Below are positions 45,426 to 55,513 of a stretch of 64,000 bases of DNA, piece after piece. The DNA lies in contig NZ_QZCF01000001.1 in the NCBI RefSeq assembly GCF_003591485.1, forward strand, positions 806,001-870,000. The letters are read 5' to 3'. The notes beneath the pieces were generated by a model. It was given only the letters and a program-made list of their open reading frames with translations, had not been told where the DNA came from and searched no databases. The position numbers and the translations under genes are program-made. How positions within the stretch are numbered: the stretch's first letter is position 1; every line of letters starts with the position of its first letter. The DNA is from Paenibacillus sp. 1011MAR3C5 (GTDB lineage Bacteria; Bacillota; Bacilli; Paenibacillales; Paenibacillaceae).

Positions 45426-46638
45426 ATGGCATCAATCAAGAAAGACGACAAGACGGGAACCTATTACTTCGTGCTAGACCTCCCACGTGACCCTGTAACG
45501 GGCAAACGTAAACAGGCTAGGCGTAGGGGGATACAAGAACAAGAAAGAGGCTCAGACGGCGGCTAACGCGCTTTACCATCAGCTAACCACAGGAACATTC
45601 ATTGTTAATAGTAAAGTCAGTTTTGGGGAATTCTGTGACGTTTGGCTAGGACACTATGCAAAAGTATCAGGTGTAAAGGGTAGCACTGTCGATTCGAGGA
45701 GAAAGGCGATAAAGAGGTTAAAAAAATACTTTGATGCTATTCAGATTAATAATATCACGACATTCATGTATCAAGAGGCTTTAATTAATATGAAAGAACA
45801 AGAAGAAAACGCAGATAATACGATTATTTCAACACACAGTGTCGCACAAATGATATTTAGACGTGCCATTGAATTGGAAGTCATTAAAACTGATCCAACC
45901 GAATTCGCCTCAGTCCCTAAAGAGGTGTTGACTGTAGATGATCTTGAAAACAAGGTTGAACTTCCGGGATATTTAGAAAAGGAAGAATTAGCTCTATTTC
46001 TGAATACCGCCCTCAAACATGGTCTTGACGGAGATTATGAGACATTCTTGACCTTGGCATACACGGGAATGAGAATCGGGGAATTTATTCCTTTAAGAGA
46101 ATCTGACATAGATTTCGCCGAAAACATCATTAGCATTACCAAGACTTATTACAGTCCCAATAACAACATGTTAAAGTATGAACTGCATACCCCTAAAACT
46201 AAAACTTCTGTTCGTGTGATTGATGTAGATCCTATGATCACTACAGTATTAAAAAGTTACATTCATAAGAACAAAGAATTTATGATGCTTCATCGTGACC
46301 GTTACTACAGTAAGGGTTACATAATGGCCAACAAGCACAAACATCCAGGTTATCCAATGACACTCCTGCATTATCAGACAAGAATGAAACGACTGTTAAA
46401 AATCGCTGGCCTGAATGAAAACCTAACCCCTCATTCGCTAAGACATACTCATACAAGTCTCCTGGCGGAGGCCGGCGCAAATCTACACGACATTATGGAT
46501 CGTCTAGGTCATGTTGATGATTCAACAACAAAATCGGTCTACTTACATGTGACCAGAACAGTGAAAAAAGACACCTCGAAAAAGTTTGGGGATTTGCTAA
46601 AAACTGTGGAAAATCAGAATTTCGTGATCAAAATGTGA
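45426..46638 (+). pseudogene. Tyrosine recombinase/phage integrase with a frameshift
   Basis: ATG 45426 is behind AGGAGGT and reads an Arm-type DNA-binding N-terminus (TGTYYFVLDLPRDPVTGKRK). The frame is lost at a run of five G (45526-45530) and stops at 45566. Removing one G restores a continuous protein (GYKNKKEAQTAANAL and on) that runs to 46638. The C-terminal catalytic domain is intact, with Arg in LAYTGMRIGEF, HSLRHTH, and the C-terminal His and Tyr in SVYLHVT. The gene would insert and excise the island. The shift could be real decay or a sequencing error. Confidence 0.85.
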
Positions 46639-46656
46639 CCATTGAAGATAAAAAGA

Positions 46657-46697
46657 GCGCTGAACCCTTGATATATAAGGAGTTTAAGCGCCCTTTT
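46657..46697 (+). terminator. Terminator after the recombinase
   Basis: Imperfect stem with GCGCT...AGCGC and CCTT/AAGG pairing, then four T. Confidence 0.6.
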
Positions 46698-46794
46698 ATG
46701 GTATAAAGATAATACCCTATATTCCCAGAAAAGTATAGCTTTATTTTTCAAAACAATGGGCGATGCCGAAATAACAAATCGTTCATTCGCGTAT

Positions 46795-46828
46795 TGAATA
46801 TTAATTCGTTATGATGTATATTTATACA
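46795..46828 (+). promoter_or_regulatory. Pair of ARG-box-like operators
   Basis: TGAATATTAATTCG (46795-46808) and TGTATATTTATACA (46815-46828) are palindromes of the ARG-box type, with centres 20 bp apart, which is the usual spacing for a hexameric ArgR/AhrC. They lie about 28 nt before the aminotransferase start. Confidence 0.6.
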
Positions 46829-46855
46829 GTATTAAGTTTTGAACGGAGGGATTTC

Positions 46856-48085
46856 ATGTCCAATCTCATGCAAGTTTCATCTATGGAAAAAGACACACAT
46901 ACCGTTACCCATATACCAACACCTATTGACCTTGCCAAAAAGCATGTGCTGCATACTGCCATTCGACCGGATATCGTCATGGCCCGGGGCGAAGGCATGA
47001 TGCTATACGATACGGAGGGGAACAGCTATCTGGACTTTATCGGCGGCTGGGCGGTCAATAGCCTTGGCCACTCGCCTGTTGTCCTTCAGCAAGCACTTGC
47101 TGAGCAGGCTTCCAAGCTGGTCCATGCCAGCCCCGCCTTTTACAATGAACCACAGATCCAGTTCGCCGAGCTGCTGACCAGCGTCAGCGGCATGGATAAA
47201 GTGTTTTTCACCAGCACAGGGGCGGAAGCGAACGAAAGCGCGATTAAGCTTGCCCGCAAGCATGGAGCATTGAACCTCAATGGCGCTTATGAGGTCATCA
47301 CGCTTACGAACAGCTTTCACGGACGCACGCTGGCGATGATGTCTGCAACGGGCAAACCGCAATGGAAGCCGCTTTTCGCACCGAAGGTGGACGGATTCGT
47401 GCATGTGCCGATCAATGACCTCGACGCTTGCTTCGCCGCGGTTTCGAACCAGACCTGTGCCATTATGGTAGAGCTTGTGCAAGGAGAAGGCGGCGTCCAT
47501 GCCGTCAGTGAAGCATATCTGTACGGTCTACGCAAAATTTGCGACATGTATGGCATTCTGCTTATTTTCGATGAAATCCAGACTGGCCTTGGCCGTACAG
47601 GCAAAATGTTCGCCTACCAGCACTACGGCATTGGGCCGGATATTCTTACGCTGGGCAAAGGAATCGGCGGCGGCTTCCCGTTGTCGGCTATGCTGACGAA
47701 AGAGCAATACGACCTGTTCCAGCCCGGCGACCAAGGCGGCACCTATATCGGCCAGCCTCTTGCAATGGCAGCAGGCCTGGCGGTGGTGCGCGAGCTGCTC
47801 CGTCTTGATCTTGCCGATCAAGCACAGAAGCAGGGCCACTATTTGACGGAAGGACTGAAGCGCTTGTCCGCTTCCTTGCCGATTGCGAATGTACGGGGCC
47901 TCGGCCTTCTGCTCGCCTTTGATGTGCCGGATGCTCCTTCCCTGGTAGAGAAGTGCAGAGAGAAAGGGCTTCTCGTGAATGCGCCGAATGCCCATACCAT
48001 TCGCCTGATGCCGGCGCTTATCGTCCAAAAATCCCATATCGATACGATGCTGGACATCTTGCAGGACGTTCTGCAGGCTAGTTAA
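46856..48085 (+). CDS. argD: Acetylornithine/ornithine aminotransferase-like (class III)
   Basis: A 409-residue class III PLP aminotransferase. The motifs are TSTGAEANESAIKLAR, FHGRTLAMMSATG, LIFDEIQTGLGRTG, and the PLP lysine in TLGKGIGGGFPLSA. It probably makes acetylornithine from acetylglutamate semialdehyde, or acts as an ornithine aminotransferase; the ARG-box pair upstream supports an arginine role. The start at 46856 follows GGAGGG; the frame extends 45 nt further. It is the first host gene after the island. Confidence 0.82.
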   Translation: MSNLMQVSSMEKDTHTVTHIPTPIDLAKKHVLHTAIRPDIVMARGEGMMLYDTEGNSYLDFIGGWAVNSLGHSPVVLQQALAEQASKLVHASPAFYNEPQIQFAELLTSVSGMDKVFFTSTGAEANESAIKLARKHGALNLNGAYEVITLTNSFHGRTLAMMSATGKPQWKPLFAPKVDGFVHVPINDLDACFAAVSNQTCAIMVELVQGEGGVHAVSEAYLYGLRKICDMYGILLIFDEIQTGLGRTGKMFAYQHYGIGPDILTLGKGIGGGFPLSAMLTKEQYDLFQPGDQGGTYIGQPLAMAAGLAVVRELLRLDLADQAQKQGHYLTEGLKRLSASLPIANVRGLGLLLAFDVPDAPSLVEKCREKGLLVNAPNAHTIRLMPALIVQKSHIDTMLDILQDVLQAS

Positions 48086-48162
48086 TGCGAATGTTGGAAA
48101 AGCCGCCGCGCATACGCTATTGAGTATGGAACTCTGTAGGGTTGCGGCAGGAGGGCTTACGG

Positions 48163-48381
48163 TTGAAGGGACGCTTGGGAACAGGAAATAAGGACGTTTT
48201 TATTGTCTATGTTGTACCTGCATGGAAGTGGAAGGAATTCATTGCCTTTGAATTGATCGGGGGAATTGCTTTTTATCTAATAGGCAAAATCTTGACGCAT
48301 TCCGAGTGGTTCTCCGTAGCAGCTAACATGGCAGGCCCTCAAATGCTGAAAAATACGTATGCGGCGTTGCGCATATCATAG
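48163..48381 (+). CDS. Hypothetical small membrane-associated protein
   Basis: A 72-residue ORF starting at TTG 48163 with AGGAGGG 8 nt upstream. One hydrophobic segment (EFIAFELIGGIAFYLIGKI) is seen. No family recognised, and the shape is consistent with either a real small protein or a fortuitous ORF. Confidence 0.42.
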   Translation: MKGRLGTGNKDVFIVYVVPAWKWKEFIAFELIGGIAFYLIGKILTHSEWFSVAANMAGPQMLKNTYAALRIS

Positions 48382-48466
48382 TGATCGGACGCCCAGAGCC
48401 TTGACATGCCGTCACCACCGCATGCCGGAAACTCTACACATGCGCAATGCACAACCTTCAATATGA

Positions 48467-48510
48467 AAAACGCCATTCACAATGACCGATTGATCCTGGA
48501 ATGGCGTTTT
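48467..48510. terminator. Bidirectional terminator
   Basis: AAAACGCCATTC and GAATGGCGTTTT form a 12 bp stem with T-runs both ways, between converging genes. Confidence 0.85.
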
Positions 48511-48576
48511 CTTATATTAAAACTTTAGCTATAAAGCCACACACAATCAGCCTCGGCCTGTCATACCATTCTCATG

Positions 48577-49041
48577 TTATGAAGGGTCATTTTCCAGCAG
48601 CTCCAGCATAACCTTAAGCTCATGAAACGTATCCATATACGCATACCGTCCGCCCGTATATTCACCCTTTTGGACCAGCTTCATTCCCTGTCCTTCCATG
48701 ACGGTAATCTTCTCCTTCATCCCTTCGATGATCAACGCGATGTGATGGACGCCTTCGCCGTGCGCATCAAGATGCTCGCGCCATGTGCTGGGATGGCGAT
48801 CCGGCTCAATCAATTCCAGCTGCAGAGAACCCATATCGAAAAAGGCCAGCTTAGCCCGCGCCTCGCTTGACTCTCCCTTGTATGCCGTCTGCGCTTTATC
48901 CACCGTGTCCGTCCAAAACCATTCCGGTTTCTCCAGGCCGAAGAAATGGGCATAAGCTTGTGATGTTGCTTCGATATCATGCACCAGCAGACCAATCTGC
49001 GTAATCGTGCTTGTCCCCAGTTTTCCCTTTTGCGTCGTCAT
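48577..49041 (-). CDS. VOC-family protein (glyoxalase/epimerase-like)
   Basis: A 154-residue protein with the paired beta-alpha-beta-beta-beta modules of the VOC superfamily. The first has ITQIGLLVHDIEATSQAYAHF and ends at LELIEP; the second has GVHHIALIIEGM and ends at LELLEN, which supply His and Glu metal ligands. It resembles methylmalonyl-CoA epimerase in order of motifs, but also many lyases and resistance proteins, so the substrate is open. Confidence 0.8.
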   Translation of the reverse strand: MTTQKGKLGTSTITQIGLLVHDIEATSQAYAHFFGLEKPEWFWTDTVDKAQTAYKGESSEARAKLAFFDMGSLQLELIEPDRHPSTWREHLDAHGEGVHHIALIIEGMKEKITVMEGQGMKLVQKGEYTGGRYAYMDTFHELKVMLELLENDPS

Positions 49042-49102
49042 CCTCTTTCACGCTCCTCTGTCCTTTTTTTACCCTATTATGATAATCGGTCTTTATATGG
49101 GA

Positions 49103-50926
49103 TCAAAGAACAGGCAGCGAAATATCCACGGTCGTTCCTTCATTCGGAGCGCTCTGGATATGCATCGTGCCATGATGCGCTTCTAATATGCGGGTGCTCA
49201 CCATTAGGCCAAGGCCCGTTCCTTTTTCCTTGGTCGTGACAAAGGGCTCTCCCAGCCGCCTGATCAGCTCCTGCGGTATCCCTTGTCCCTCATCTTTCAC
49301 TTGAATATGTATGCTGGATCCGTTAAGCGTCTCCATGGTCTGGGCCGTAATCATCACCTTGCCGCCATCTGGCATCGCTTCTACCGCGTTTTTGATGACA
49401 TTGACGAATACTTGCTTTAATTGGTTCTCATTGCAGTTCGTAAGGGGCAGCTCCCCTTGCAGCCGATAGATAATCTCTACATTCATCAGAATGGCCTGTG
49501 TATCCAGAATCGAGACGACGCTCTGGAGAATAGCATCCATATTGCCTGGCTGGAAGGGAGAAAGATGGGGCTTCGCCAGCGTCATAAACTCGTTTACGAT
49601 CAAATTAATACGGTCCAATTCGCCTTCCATGATCTGAAAGTACGTCGTTTCATCCCGATATTTGGTCCGCAGCAGCTGAGTGAAGCCCTTCAGCGCGGTT
49701 AACGGATTGCGAATCTCATGGGCTACGCCTGCCGCGAGTTGTCCGATGACAGACAACTTCTCGGAGCGAAGCATTCGCTCCTCCGACCGCTTGCGCTCAG
49801 TCAAATCGCGGATGACGCTCAGCACGACCCTCTTGCCCATGTAATTATCGATGCTGATATTGGAGGCCTCTACCTCCAGCACACGTCCGCCGGACAACAC
49901 AATCCTAGCCTCCGAGAACGAGGTCGGCTCATCCATTGAGATCGTCCATGACAGCTTCCCCCTCACATGCTCCCGATCATTCTCGTGGATATAATCAAAT
50001 AGATTCCGGCCAACAATACAAGAATCATCCGTGACGCCGACCAGCTCCATGGCATGGCGGTTCACATAGAGCACTCTCTCGTTATGCGTAATAACGATCG
50101 GTTCCGGCATGCACATCATAATACGTTGATACAGCTTAGCGTTTTGCAAGAGCAACTGCTCCCGCTCATACTTCATCGTGACATCCTGGACCGTGCCAAG
50201 CAGAGCCTCCTGACCGTCAAAGGTAATAATGGAGCTATTGCCCTCCAAGTAGATCGTGCTGCCGTCCTTATGCTTGCCTTTGACCCGAAATGGAAATTGC
50301 TTCTGCCCGTGATCATGGACAAAAAAATGGCTGTCTCTGAGCGTATGAAGTTCATCCTCGTCTACGATCTCCTCAATCTTGCGGCCGAGCATCTCCTCGG
50401 CTTGGTAGCCCAGCATCTTAACCAAATACGGATTCAGATAAACAAATTCGCCGTTCTGCTCAACAAAGACGCCAGCGACCACATGCTCCACCAGCGTTTT
50501 GTACAGATCATCCTTCTCATGCAGCGTCTCCTCCATCCGAATCCACTCGGACATATCCCGTATAATAAGCTGAACAGCCGGCTTGCCATCGAAAGTAATG
50601 GGCACAGCATGAACCTCAGTCTTAACGATACCGCCATCCAAGCGCACGAACTTTCTGAATGCAGATCGATGAGGGCGTCCTGCCTTCAGAAATTGTTCAA
50701 TCTTCTCCTCTAACTGATGCGCATATTCGGGATGAATGAACGGGAAAATCGGTTGTCCCAAAAGCTCATCAACAGCGGTTGCGCCTAACAGCCTTATAGC
50801 GGCTTCATTCGCGAATACAATTCGGCAATCGGAATGGACAAGGATCCCATCCGGCAAATATTGAACGAGAGCATCATATCTTTCTCTGCTTTCACGCAGC
50901 ATATATTCGTTGCTTCTCTTCGTCAT
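49103..50926 (-). CDS. Triple-PAS sensor histidine kinase
   Basis: A 607-residue soluble kinase. Three PAS domains (about 15-110, 140-250, 270-380), HisKA with the phosphoacceptor His in GVAHEIRNPLTALKGF (near 410), and HATPase to the end. There is no membrane segment. The architecture matches the KinA/KinE sporulation kinases that feed phosphate to Spo0F, so a sporulation role is likely (inference). Start 50926 follows AAGGGGTG; the frame opens 27 nt earlier. It has no paired response regulator. Confidence 0.85.
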   Translation of the reverse strand: MTKRSNEYMLRESRERYDALVQYLPDGILVHSDCRIVFANEAAIRLLGATAVDELLGQPIFPFIHPEYAHQLEEKIEQFLKAGRPHRSAFRKFVRLDGGIVKTEVHAVPITFDGKPAVQLIIRDMSEWIRMEETLHEKDDLYKTLVEHVVAGVFVEQNGEFVYLNPYLVKMLGYQAEEMLGRKIEEIVDEDELHTLRDSHFFVHDHGQKQFPFRVKGKHKDGSTIYLEGNSSIITFDGQEALLGTVQDVTMKYEREQLLLQNAKLYQRIMMCMPEPIVITHNERVLYVNRHAMELVGVTDDSCIVGRNLFDYIHENDREHVRGKLSWTISMDEPTSFSEARIVLSGGRVLEVEASNISIDNYMGKRVVLSVIRDLTERKRSEERMLRSEKLSVIGQLAAGVAHEIRNPLTALKGFTQLLRTKYRDETTYFQIMEGELDRINLIVNEFMTLAKPHLSPFQPGNMDAILQSVVSILDTQAILMNVEIIYRLQGELPLTNCNENQLKQVFVNVIKNAVEAMPDGGKVMITAQTMETLNGSSIHIQVKDEGQGIPQELIRRLGEPFVTTKEKGTGLGLMVSTRILEAHHGTMHIQSAPNEGTTVDISLPVL

Positions 50927-51025
50927 GTCCGTTACACCCCTTGAAGGAATCATCCGATCTCATCCATGGTAGTTTATGTTCCACGAACCCCCGCTTCCTT
51001 CCTGCTTCACCGTCAATAAAATGAC

Positions 51026-51067
51026 AAAAAAAGCTATTGGTTATCGTCGAACGACAACCAATAGCTT
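51026..51067 (-). terminator. Terminator after sucB
   Basis: A long AAGCTATTGGTT stem and a seven-T run on the minus strand, 22 nt past the sucB stop. Confidence 0.9.
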
Positions 51068-51088
51068 CGTTATAGAGATCGTAATAGC

Positions 51089-52345
51089 TTAACCTAGAAG
51101 CAGAAGCTGCTCCGGATCTTCCAGCATTTCCTTCACCGCTACGAGGAAGCGCACAGCTTCGCTGCCGTCAACGATACGGTGGTCATAGGAAAGTGCGATA
51201 TACATCATCGGACGGTTTTCCATACGCTCATTGTCGATAGCAACCGGACGAATTTGAATTTTGTGCATGCCCAGGATACCCACCTGAGGCGTGTTCAAGA
51301 TTGGCGTCGACAGCAAGGAGCCGAATACGCCGCCATTCGTGATCGTAAAGCTTCCGCCTTGCAGATCGCCAATGGATAGTGTATTTGTGCGTGCTTTCTT
51401 AGCCAGTTCAACGATGTTTCTTTCGATTTCAGCGAAGCCCAGACGATCCGCATCGCGTACGACAGGAACGACAAGACCTTCTTTGGCCGATACGGCAATA
51501 CCGATATCGTAGAATTTCTTCACGACGATATCTTCGCCGTCAATCTCCGCGTTAAGCAGCGGGAACTGCTTCAGCGCGCCGACAACCGCCTTCGTGAAGA
51601 AGGACATGAAGCCCAGGTTAACTTCGTTCTTATCGAAGAAGGATTGCTTGCGGCGCTTGCGAAGATCCAGGATCGCCGTCATATCCACTTCGTTGAATGT
51701 CGTCAGCATAGCTGCAGTGCGTTGTGCTTCCACGAGACGATTCGCAATCGTCGCGCGGCGGCGGGACATGCGCTTGCGCTCTACAGGCTTGCCGCCGGCA
51801 GTTGCTGCCGCAGCTGGCGCTGGAGCCGGAGCTGCCGGCGCAGGAGCCGCTGCAGGTGCAGGAGCTTGTCCGTTATGCGAGCGAACATCATCCGGATAGA
51901 TACGGCCGATGCTGTCTTTGCCTTGCACTTGCGTCAGGTCGACGCCTTGTTCGCGAGCCAGCTTGCGAGCTGCAGGCGTCGCATTCACCGACGCGGCTGT
52001 CGATACAGCTGTTGCCGCAGGTGCGGCTGCTGGTGCTGCCGAAGCCGCTGGAGCTGGCGCTTCTGCCGCTTTTGGAGCCTCTGGTGCAGGTGCAGCAGCC
52101 GGTGCGCCGGCGGACGCGCCGATCGAACCGATCGCCTCGCCTACCAGTACAACATCGCCGTCTTTTTTCCCAATGCTAGATACGACACCGCTGCTGTCCG
52201 CACTAATCTCAATGTTGACTTTATCCGTCTCAAGTTCCAGAAGGACATCGCCTTGATTGACGTTGTCTCCTTCCTTCACGAACCATTTTGTAATCGTTCC
52301 TTCGGAAATCGATTCTCCCAGTTCAGGTACAATAATATCTGCCAT
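51089..52345 (-). CDS. sucB: Dihydrolipoyl succinyltransferase (E2 of 2-oxoglutarate dehydrogenase)
   Basis: A 418-residue E2. A lipoyl domain (about 1-76) with the lipoyl Lys in [10 protein letters not shown], an Ala/Pro-rich linker, a peripheral E1/E3-binding domain (about 120-160), a second Ala/Pro linker, and a catalytic acyltransferase domain with [13 protein letters not shown] holding the His and Asp. It begins 6 nt after sucA. E3 is not in the window. Confidence 0.95.
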   Translation of the reverse strand: MADIIVPELGESISEGTITKWFVKEGDNVNQGDVLLELETDKVNIEISADSSGVVSSIGKKDGDVVLVGEAIGSIGASAGAPAAAPAPEAPKAAEAPAPAASAAPAAAPAATAVSTAASVNATPAARKLAREQGVDLTQVQGKDSIGRIYPDDVRSHNGQAPAPAAAPAPAAPAPAPAAAATAGGKPVERKRMSRRRATIANRLVEAQRTAAMLTTFNEVDMTAILDLRKRRKQSFFDKNEVNLGFMSFFTKAVVGALKQFPLLNAEIDGEDIVVKKFYDIGIAVSAKEGLVVPVVRDADRLGFAEIERNIVELAKKARTNTLSIGDLQGGSFTITNGGVFGSLLSTPILNTPQVGILGMHKIQIRPVAIDNERMENRPMMYIALSYDHRIVDGSEAVRFLVAVKEMLEDPEQLLLLG

Positions 52346-52351
52346 TTGTTG

Positions 52352-55264
52352 CTACCCCCTTACCAAACTCGATTCGAATGGTTGGCCATTCAAAGCGGAA
52401 GAAATAATCATATTCTGTTCTGCAACGTGAATTTCCTGGTGACCGGTTGCTGTACTTGCGCGATCCGGACGTCCGATATAGCGGACCTGCACCTTGCCTG
52501 GCGCCAGCTCGCGAAGGCGAGGCTCCATGTAAGACCAGGAACCTTGGTTCTTAGGCTCCTCTTGAACCCATACGATCTCTTCAAGCTTGCTGAATTGACC
52601 AAAGATGCGCTCAAGCTCGGCTTGCGGCAATGGATACAGCTGTTCGACGCGAGCTACGCGCAGCCAAGCATATTCGCCTTCGCTGCCGGAGCACATTGCT
52701 TCCTCCAGATCGACCATCACTTTGCCCGTTCCGAGAATCAGGCGCTTCACTTTATCTTTTGCCGCTTTTGTTTCCGTCAGGCTGAACTGCGGAAGCACCG
52801 GCTTGAAGGAGCCTTCGCTAAATTCAACGCCATGCGACGCAACACGCGGGTTACGCAACAGGCTCTTCGGTGCCATCAATACGAGCGGGCGCACATTGTC
52901 GCTGCCCAGCATCGCTGCTTGCCTGCGCAGCAGGTGGAAGTATTGCGCCGAAGTGGTCAGGTTCGCAACGGTCCAGTTATTGTCAGCAGACAATTGCAGG
53001 AAGCGCTCCAGACGTGCACTGGAATGCTCTGGACCCTGGCCTTCATAACCATGCGGCAGCAATATAGCAATACCGGATTTCTGCGACCACTTCGCACGGC
53101 CGGCAGACATGAATTGGTCGAATATGACTTGGGCAACGTTCGCGAAGTCGCCGAATTGTGCTTCCCAGATAACGAATGATTCCGGTGCAAATACGTTGTA
53201 GCCATATTCGAATGCCAGTACAGCCGTCTCGGAGAGCGGGCTGTTATGAACTGCGAACGAAGCTTTCGCCTGCGGGAACATATGCAGCGGTGTGAACTTC
53301 TGAGCCGTTGCATTGTCGTTCAGCATGATATGACGATGAGCGAACGTTCCTCGCTCGGAATCCTGACCGCTCAGACGGATTGGCGTACCATCAGCCAGAA
53401 TTGTAGCGAACGCCAATGCTTCGGCATGCGCCCAATCCAGCTTCTCGCCATCATTCAGGCTATTTGCGCGGCGTTGCAGAATACGCTGCAGCTTGGAATA
53501 CTCCGTGAAGCCTTCCGGACGGTTCAGCAGCTCCAGGTTGATTTCCTTAAGCGTGTCCATCGGTACAGCGGTACGAACGTCCTCAGATACAACTACGCCG
53601 TTTTCTTGCGTGACTTGAACATGCGCCTTGCCTTCATTCGCTTTCATGGCGTCATAACCGGCTTGAAGGGCGCTGAGCGTCTTCTCGCGAAGCTGAGCCG
53701 CCAGCTCTTCGGAAACGGTTTTCTCCGATTTCAGCAATTCTGCATACAGCGTTGCTACTGTCGGATGATTGCGAACCTTGGAGTAAACCAGCGGTTGAGT
53801 TGCTTCTGGATCGTCCATCTCGTTATGGCCGAAGCGGCGGTAGCCGATCAAGTCGATCACGAAGCCTTTCTGGAAGCGCAGGCGATATTCGCATGCCAGA
53901 CGCACAGCCGCAAGACATGCCTCAGGATCGTCCGCGTTCACGTGAATGATCGGCAGATCGAAGCCTTTCGCAAGGTCGCTTGCATAATAAGTGGAACGGG
54001 AGTCCACGCTGTTTGTCGTAAAGCCCAGACGGTTATTTGCAATAATGTGAAGCGTACCGCCATTGCGGTAGCCTTGAAGATTGTTAAAGTTAAGTGTCTC
54101 GGCTACGATGCCCTCGCCGATGAACGCTGCGTCGCCGTGTACGCATACCGTTACAGCGCTATGCAGATCCTGTTCAGGGAAGCCTGGCTTGCTGCGGTCT
54201 TCCTGTGCAGCACGCGTGTAGCCCTCTACAACAGGGTTAACGAATTCCAAGTGGCTCGGGTTGTTCGCAAGCGTCACTTTGGCGCGAACCGTCTCGCCTT
54301 CTGTGAAGGCACGGTCTGCACCCAAATGATATTTCACGTCGCCGGACCATCCGTAGTTAATGCCCATCGATCCCTCGGACGGAACCAGCTCCTTGTTAGG
54401 GGAGTGATGGAACTCGGAGAAGATCTTCTCATACGGCTTCCCAAGCACATGCGTCAGCACGTTCAGACGGCCGCGATGCGCCATGCCGATTAGGATATGC
54501 TGAGCACCGTCATGCGCAGTAGCGCGGACGATTTCGTCCAGCACAGGAACAAGCATGTCGACGCCCTCGATAGAGAAGCGCTTCTGGCCGACGAACGTTT
54601 TGTGGATGAAGCTTTCGAATTGCTCCACTTGCATGAGGCGCTCAAGCAGCGCTTCCTTCTCCCTTGTAGACAAAGGAGCAGGGAATGAACCGGACTCCGC
54701 TTGCTTGTGAAGCCAGGAACGTTCCGTCTCATCGTGGATGTGTGTAAATTCATACGCAGCCGAACGGGTGTAAATTTCTCTGAGCCGCACGATGGCATCC
54801 CAACCATTGCCAATGGACTCCGGCGCGTTGTCCCAGATCAGGGACGCTGGAATGGATAGCAGATCCTCTTTCGTCAATCCGAAGGTCTCAGGGTCTAGCA
54901 GCTTCGTGTCAGCCGATTGGCTAATGCCCAGCGGGTTGATATCCGCACCTAAATGGCCGTACCTGCGAATATTCAGCATTAGCTGATGCGCGGCAACGAC
55001 CTTCTTGAGCATATTGCTGTCAAGCGGACCGCCAGCTAGCGGTGCTCCCGACTGTACGGTTCCAGTAGTGGAAACCGGCGCAGCCGACGAAAACGCAGCT
55101 GCTGTGGAAGGCGGCGCCCCCCATACGAGAAACATTTCGCGAACCGATGCTTCAACAGCATTCGGATCGGCCAGGAACAGTTCGTATTGCTCCTGAACAT
55201 AACCAAGATTGGGACCATAGTAGCTTTTCCAAGGCGAAGAGTTGCGCTCATCATGGATGCTCAT
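52352..55264 (-). CDS. sucA: 2-oxoglutarate dehydrogenase E1 component
   Basis: A 970-residue thiamine-diphosphate enzyme of the TCA cycle that decarboxylates 2-oxoglutarate. The N-terminal stretch WKSYYGPNLGYVQEQYELF binds E2; the central ThDP site includes HGDAAFIGEGIVAET; a transketolase-like domain and C-terminal domain follow. I start at ATG 55264 (MSIHDERNSS) with GAGGGTGG at good spacing rather than the GTG 15 nt earlier. It is co-transcribed with sucB. Confidence 0.95.
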   Translation of the reverse strand: MSIHDERNSSPWKSYYGPNLGYVQEQYELFLADPNAVEASVREMFLVWGAPPSTAAAFSSAAPVSTTGTVQSGAPLAGGPLDSNMLKKVVAAHQLMLNIRRYGHLGADINPLGISQSADTKLLDPETFGLTKEDLLSIPASLIWDNAPESIGNGWDAIVRLREIYTRSAAYEFTHIHDETERSWLHKQAESGSFPAPLSTREKEALLERLMQVEQFESFIHKTFVGQKRFSIEGVDMLVPVLDEIVRATAHDGAQHILIGMAHRGRLNVLTHVLGKPYEKIFSEFHHSPNKELVPSEGSMGINYGWSGDVKYHLGADRAFTEGETVRAKVTLANNPSHLEFVNPVVEGYTRAAQEDRSKPGFPEQDLHSAVTVCVHGDAAFIGEGIVAETLNFNNLQGYRNGGTLHIIANNRLGFTTNSVDSRSTYYASDLAKGFDLPIIHVNADDPEACLAAVRLACEYRLRFQKGFVIDLIGYRRFGHNEMDDPEATQPLVYSKVRNHPTVATLYAELLKSEKTVSEELAAQLREKTLSALQAGYDAMKANEGKAHVQVTQENGVVVSEDVRTAVPMDTLKEINLELLNRPEGFTEYSKLQRILQRRANSLNDGEKLDWAHAEALAFATILADGTPIRLSGQDSERGTFAHRHIMLNDNATAQKFTPLHMFPQAKASFAVHNSPLSETAVLAFEYGYNVFAPESFVIWEAQFGDFANVAQVIFDQFMSAGRAKWSQKSGIAILLPHGYEGQGPEHSSARLERFLQLSADNNWTVANLTTSAQYFHLLRRQAAMLGSDNVRPLVLMAPKSLLRNPRVASHGVEFSEGSFKPVLPQFSLTETKAAKDKVKRLILGTGKVMVDLEEAMCSGSEGEYAWLRVARVEQLYPLPQAELERIFGQFSKLEEIVWVQEEPKNQGSWSYMEPRLRELAPGKVQVRYIGRPDRASTATGHQEIHVAEQNMIISSALNGQPFESSLVRG

Positions 55265-55513
55265 TGCAGAAAATTCCACCCTCTCTATTCATAACCATCC
55301 TATTATTTTCTATGGCGTACCATTCCATACATGGCCGCCTGCCCCTTCCATGCCGAGACATAGGAAGAGAAGCCTACCCGCTGCATCACTTGCAGTTTTG
55401 TGGCCTCTTCATATTTTAGTACAATAACCGCTTGCCTTCCATAACCATATTGGCATCGGTTTCATGCATTTAAAGCATCAATGGCAAGTCCTTGCATCAT
55501 AAGGCGCGAACGA

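Larger units (their letters stand above)
40330..46750. other. AT-rich accessory island
   Basis: Base composition shifts sharply to AT-rich from about 40.33 kb and returns to host-like at argD. The island holds a truncated OLD-like gene, orphan proteins, an HNH nuclease and a recombinase at its right end. No tRNA or clear direct repeat marks the ends, so boundaries are approximate. Confidence 0.75.

Noticed and set aside
51644-54493. Two long ORFs opposite sucB and sucA
   Set aside because: Antisense shadows; the minus-strand reading matches known E1 and E2 throughout.
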